DNA of 64,000 bases from Calliopsis andreniformis (lineage: Eukaryota > Arthropoda > Insecta > Hymenoptera > Andrenidae), in NCBI RefSeq assembly GCF_051401765.1, contig NW_027480566.1:434001-498000 (forward strand), in the 5' to 3' direction. Positions 60,097-64,000 of this stretch are shown here, one piece after another; position 1 is the first letter of the stretch; every line of letters begins with the position of its first letter. Below the pieces are notes generated by a model that was not told the origin of the DNA, made no database searches, and was given only the letters and a program-made list of their open reading frames with translations. Position numbers and translations under genes: made by a program.

Positions 60097-60844
60097 TTGA
60101 GGCACTCTAAAACTATTAGGCTGTTTTGCTCTCTGATGCCCGTGGACCGAGAGAACGTAGAATATCGGAGCGATCGTGTCGCTCCGGAGTTCCAGCGAAA
60201 AAGTTCTAAGTCCCCGTTCGTGTCGCTCCGGAGCCCGAGCGAAAAAATTGTAAGTCCCCGTTCGTGTCGCTCCGGAACCGAATGTCGACGGAACGAAGGG
60301 ACAACGGTAGATCCTTATTCCTGGTGCTCGTGGCTCTCTAAAACCATACACTTGTTGTCCTCTGTCTCTTACCTGTGTCGAGATAATCGAGAATCATGGA
60401 GCGTTCCTGTCGCTCCGGAACCGAAAGTCGTCGGTTCGAAACTAGAACGTTAGGTCCTTATTCCTGATCCTTGAGGCACTCTAAAACTATTAGGCTGTTT
60501 TGCTCTCTGATGCCCGTGGACCGAGAGAACGTAGAATGTCGGTGCGATCGTGTCGCTCCGGAGTTCGAGCGAGAAAATTCTAAGTCCCCGGTCGTGTCGC
60601 TACGGAGCCCGAGCGAAAAAATTCTAAGTCCCCGTTCGTGTCGCTCCGGAACCGAATGTCGACGGAACGAAGGGACAACGGTAGATCCTTATTCCTGGTG
60701 CTCGTGGCTCTCTAAAACCATACACTTGTTGTCCTCTGTCTCTTACCTGTGTCGAGATAATCGAGAATCATGGAGCGTTCGTGTCGCTCCGGAACCGAAA
60801 GTCGTCGTTGCGAAACGAGAACGTTAGATCCTTATTCCTGATCG

Positions 60845-61262
60845 TTGAGGCACTCTAAAACTATTAGGCTGTTTTGCTCTCTGATGCCCGTGGACCGAGA
60901 GAACGTAGAATATCCGAGCGATCGTGTCGCTCCGGAGTTCGAGCGAAAAAATCCTAAGTCTCCGTTCGTGTCGCTCCGGAGCCCGAGCGAAAAAATTCTA
61001 AGTCCCCGGTCGTGTCGCTCCGGAGCCCGAGCGAAAAAATTCTAAGTCCCCGTTCGTGTCGCTCCGGAACCGAATGTCGACGGAACGAAGGGACAACGGT
61101 AGATCCTTATTCCTGGTGCTCGTGGCTCTCTAAAACCATACACTTGTTGTCCTCTGTCTCTTACCTGTGTCGAGTTAATCGAGAATCATGGAGCGTTCGT
61201 GTCGCTCCGGAACCGAAAGTCGTCGGTTCGAAACGAGAACGTTAGATCCTTATTCCTGATCG
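60845..61262 (+). repeat. 418-bp monomer B14, copy 3
   Basis: Repeats 54949-55366 one 5896-bp period later. Confidence 0.92.
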
Positions 61263-61636
61263 CTGAGGCACTCTAAAACTATTAGGGTGTTTTGCTCTCT
61301 GATGCCCGTGGACCGAGAGAACGTAGAATGTCGGAGCGATCGTGTCGCTCCGGAGATCGAGCGAAAAAGTTCTAAGTCCCCGTTCGTGTCGCTCCGGAGC
61401 CCGAGCGAAAAAATTGTAAGTCCCCGTTCGTGTCGCTCCGGAACCGAATGTCGACGGAACGAAGGGACAACGGTAGATCCTTATTCCTGGTGCTCGTGGC
61501 TCTCTAAAACCATGCACTTGTTGTCCTCTGTCTCTTACCTGTGTCGAGATAATCGAGAATCATGGAGCGTTCGTGTCGCTCCGGAACCGAAAGTCGTCGG
61601 TTCGAAACGAGAACGTTAGATCCTTATTCCTGATCG

Positions 61637-62009
61637 TTGAGGCACTCTAAAACTATTAGGCTGTTTTGCACTCTGATGCCAGTGGACCGAGAGAACGTAG
61701 AATATCGGAGCGATCGTGTCGCTCCGGCGTTCGAGCGAGAAAATTCTAAGTCCCCGGTCGTGTCGCTCCGGAGCCCGAGCGAAAAAATTCTAAGTCCCCG
61801 TTCGTGTCGCTCCGGAACCGAATGTCGACGGAACGAAGGGCAACGGTAGATCCTTATTCCTGGTGCTCGTGGCTCTCTAAAACCATACACTTGTTGTCCT
61901 CTGTCTCTTACCTGTGTCGAGATAATCGAGAATTATGGAGCGTTCGTGTCGCTCCGGAACCGAAAGTCGTCGGTTCGAAACGAGAACGTTAGATCCATAT
62001 TCCTGATCG
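61637..62009 (+). repeat. 373-bp monomer B16, copy 3, same 1-bp deletion
   Basis: Shares the missing A (between 61840 and 61841) and the CCATATTCC variant with 38364-38736, at an offset of 23,273 bp. This shows common descent of the two B16-C1 junctions. Confidence 0.92.
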
Positions 62010-63087
62010 TTGAGGCACTCTAAAACTATTAGGCTGTTTTGCTCTCTGATGCCCGTGGACCGAGAGAACGTAGAATATCGGAGCGATCGTGTCGCTCCGG
62101 AGTTCGAGCTAAAACATTCTAAGTCCCCGTTCGTGTCGCTCCGGAACCGAATGTCGACGGAACGAAGGGACAACGGTAGATCCTTATTCCTGGTGCTCGT
62201 GGCTCTCTAAAACCATACACTTCTTGTCCTCTGTCTCTTACTTGTGTCGAGATAATCGAGAATCATGGAGCGTTCGTGTCGCTTCGGAACCGAAAGTCGT
62301 CGGTTCGAAACGAGAATGTTAGATCCTTATTCCTGATCGCTGAGGCACTCTAAAACTATTAGGCTGTTTTGCTCTCTGATGCCCGTGGACCGAGAGAACG
62401 TAGAATGTCGGAGCGATCGTGTCGCTCCGGAGTTCGAGCGAGAAAATTCTAAGTCCCCGGTCGTGTCGCTCCGGAGCCCGAGCGAAAAAATTCTAAGTCC
62501 CCGTTCGTGTCGCTCCGGAACCGAATGTCGACGGAACGAAGGGACAACGGTAGATCCTTATTCCTGGTGCTCGTGGCTCTCTAAAACCATACACTTGTTG
62601 TCCTCTGTCTGTTACCTGTGTCGAGATAATCGAGAATCATGGAGCGTTCGTGTCGCTCCGGAACCGAAAGTCGTCGGTTCGAAACGAGAACGTTAGATCC
62701 TTATTCCTGATCGTTGAGGCATTCTAAAACTATTAGGCTGTTTTGCTCTCTGATGCCCGTGGACCGAGAGAGCGTAGAATATCGGAGCGATCGTGTCGCT
62801 CCGGAGTTCGCGCGAAAAAATTCTAAGTCCCCGTTCGTGTCGCACCGGAGCCCGAGCGAAAAAATTGTAAGTCACCGGTCGTGTCGCTCCGGAACCGAAT
62901 GTCGACGGAACGAAGGGACAACGGTAGATCCTTATTCCTGGTGCTCGTGGCTCTCTAAAACCATACACTTGATGTCCTCTGTCTCTTACCTGTGTCGAGA
63001 TAATCGAGAATCATGGAGCGTTCGTGTCGCTCCGGAACCGAAAGTCGTCGGTTCGAAACGAGAACGTTAGATCCTTATTCCTGATCG

Positions 63088-63318
63088 TTGAGGCACTCTA
63101 AAACTATTAGGCTGTTTTGCTCTCTGATGCCCGTGGACCGAGAGAACGTAGAATATCGGAGCGATCGTGTCGCTCCGGAGATCGAGCGAAAAAGCTCTAA
63201 GTCCCCGTTGGTGTCGCTCCGGAGCCCGAGCGAAAAAATTGTAAGTCCCCGTTCGTGTCGCTCCGGAACCGAAAGTCGTCGGTTCGAAACGAGAACGTTA
63301 GATCCTTATTCCTGATGG
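63088..63318 (+). repeat. 231-bp monomer lacking H1 (C6-like, copy 3)
   Basis: Carries the C6 markers but directly follows C3. It is the fusion point of the 605-bp deletion that removed C4 and C5. Confidence 0.93.
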
Positions 63319-63608
63319 CTGAGGCACTCTAAAACTATTAGGCTGTTTTGCTCTCTGATGCCCGTGGACCGAGAGAACGTAGAATATCGGAGCGATCGTG
63401 TCGCTCCGGAGTTCGAGCGAAAAAATTCTAAGTCCCCGTTCGTGTCGCTCCGGAACCGAATGTCGACGGAACGAAGGGACAACGGTAGATCCTTATTCCA
63501 GGTGCCCGCGGCTCTCTAAAACCATACACTTGTTGTCCTCTGTCTCTTACCTGTGTCGAGATAATCGAGAATCATGGAGCGTTCGTGTCGCTCCGGAACC
63601 GAAAGTCA

Positions 63609-63622
63609 TCGTTTCGAAACGA
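63609..63622. other. Perfect 14-bp palindrome, copy in HOR-C 3
   Basis: Third copy of the palindrome, in the C7 monomer of the deleted C block. Confidence 0.9.
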
Positions 63623-63648
63623 GAACGTTAGATACTTATTCCTGATCG

Positions 63649-63977
63649 TTGAGGACTCTCAAACTATTAGGCTGTTTTGCTCTCTGATGCCCGTGGACCG
63701 AGAGAACGTAGAATATCGGAGCGATCGTGTCGCTCCGGAGTTCGAGCTAAAACATTCTAAGTCCCCGTTCGTGTCGCTCCGGAACCGAATGTCGACGGAA
63801 CGAAGGGACAACGGTAGATCCTTATTCCTGGTGCTCGTGGCTCTCTAAAACCATACACTTGTTGTCCTCTGTCTCTTACCTGTGTCGAGATAATCGAGAA
63901 TCATGGAGCGTTCGTGTCGCTCCGGAACCGAAAGTCGTCGGTTCGAAACGAGAACGTTAGATCCTTATTCCTTATCG
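63649..63977 (+). repeat. 329-bp monomer C8, copy 3
   Basis: Same 1-bp loss at the start, but the 3' part differs from the other two (CTAAAACC, GATAATCG, ACCGAAAGTCG), so an exchange with another monomer took place inside it. Confidence 0.92.
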
Positions 63978-64000
63978 TTGAGGCACTCTAAAACTATTAG
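63978..64000 (+). repeat. Partial monomer at the right edge
   Basis: The first 23 bases of the next monomer, cut by the window end. Just before it, TTCCTTATCG replaces the usual TTCCTGATCG. The array evidently continues. Confidence 0.9.

Larger units (their letters stand above)
56071..62009 (+). repeat. HOR-B copy 3: 16-mer, 5939 bp
   Basis: Monomers start at 56071, 56401, 56775, 57149, 57523, 57853, 58227, 58557, 58931, 59305, 59679, 60097, 60471, 60845, 61263 and 61637. It repeats copy 2 at 5896 bp, with A at 57793 and T at 59297. Its last monomer is the complete 373-bp B16 and is followed by C1-C3, exactly as after copy 1. The copy is therefore like copy 2 in its interior and like copy 1 at its end. 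Confidence 0.95.
62010..63977 (+). repeat. HOR-C copy 3, internally deleted
   Basis: Monomers start at 62010 (C1, 330 bp), 62340 (C2, 374), 62714 (C3, 374), 63088 (C6-like, 231), 63319 (C7, 330) and 63649 (C8, 329). Compared with copies 1 and 2, C4 and C5 are missing (605 bp). The end of C8 also differs: CTAAAACC and GATAATCG here, CTAAATCC and GATATTCG in the other two copies. The following monomer is not introduced by the type N junction. Confidence 0.93.
1..64000 (+). repeat. Satellite DNA array, 231-418 bp monomers, fills the window
   Basis: The same unit recurs head to tail from the first base to the last, always in the same orientation. With TTGAGGCAC as phase mark I count 179 complete monomers (172-63977) and a partial one at each edge; the mean length is about 356 bp. 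Length classes are 374 (99 copies), 330 (61), 418 (9), 231 (5), 373 (2) and 329 (3). No unique sequence, transposable element, rRNA, tRNA or coding gene interrupts the array. Non-adjacent monomers are often far more alike than neighbours, which is the definition of higher-order repeat organisation. Large homogeneous arrays of this kind are known from centromeres and pericentric heterochromatin; placement here is inference. I do not recognise the family. Confidence 0.98.

Noticed and set aside
1..64000. rDNA intergenic spacer subrepeats
   Set aside because: Spacer subrepeats can have this size, but an uninterrupted 64 kb without any rRNA gene and with nested HORs does not fit a normal rDNA unit.
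1..64000. Retrotransposon LTR array or other mobile element
   Set aside because: No terminal inverted repeats, target-site duplications, polyprotein frames, primer-binding site or poly-A tracts were seen; all sequence is accounted for by the satellite modules.

Overview
The whole 64,000-base window is one uninterrupted satellite DNA array. I see no gene, RNA gene, transposon or unique-sequence spacer. All monomers run in the same orientation. Using the sequence TTGAGGCAC (or a close variant) as phase mark, there are 179 complete monomers between 172 and 63977, plus a partial one at each edge. Lengths by hand count: 99 of 374 bp, 61 of 330, 9 of 418, 5 of 231, 2 of 373 and 3 of 329; they add up exactly to 63,806 bp. 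A tandem array of this size with near-identical higher-order repeats (HORs) points to a eukaryotic chromosome, in centromeric, pericentromeric or other heterochromatic DNA. CpG is abundant (39 in the monomer 920-1293), which argues against long-term CpG methylation decay and fits an invertebrate such as an insect better than a vertebrate. This is weak inference, and I do not recognise the satellite family or the species.

The monomer has a hidden modular structure. Every module begins with the 15-bp box TCGTGTCGCTCCGGA. A 374-bp monomer is s1 (44 bp) + s2 (44 bp) + H1 (143 bp, with a SalI site GTCGAC) + H2 (143 bp, with TTCGAA). H1 and H2 align without gaps at about 101 of 143 positions, so they are diverged copies of one ancestral unit. 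All main length classes follow by gain or loss of whole modules: 330 has one 44-bp unit, 418 has three, and 231 has lost H1. The 329 and 373 classes carry one extra single-base deletion.

Layout by HOR. 1-10643: 2244-bp 6-mer (types A1-A6) interrupted at 3912-5033. 10644-17683: mosaic whose first part recurs after 5258 bp. 17684-27539: 4928-bp 14-mer, two tandem copies. 27540-32797: mosaic including a 1034-bp trimer in two tandem copies. 32798-38736: first copy of a 16-mer (B1-B16). 38737-44630: 2947-bp 9-mer (C1-C9), two tandem copies. 44631-46038: a piece of the 14-mer. 46039-50174: 2068-bp 6-mer, two tandem copies. 50175-62009: 16-mer copies 2 and 3 in tandem at a 5896-bp period. 62010-63977: third, internally deleted C block. 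Recurring monomer types let the breakpoints and order of several duplications be read directly.

The many short open frames on both strands are by-products of the repeat. They restart and stop inside each monomer, cannot join because 374 and 418 are not multiples of three, and show no recognisable domain. The interest lies in the architecture and in the record of unequal exchange, not in encoded proteins.
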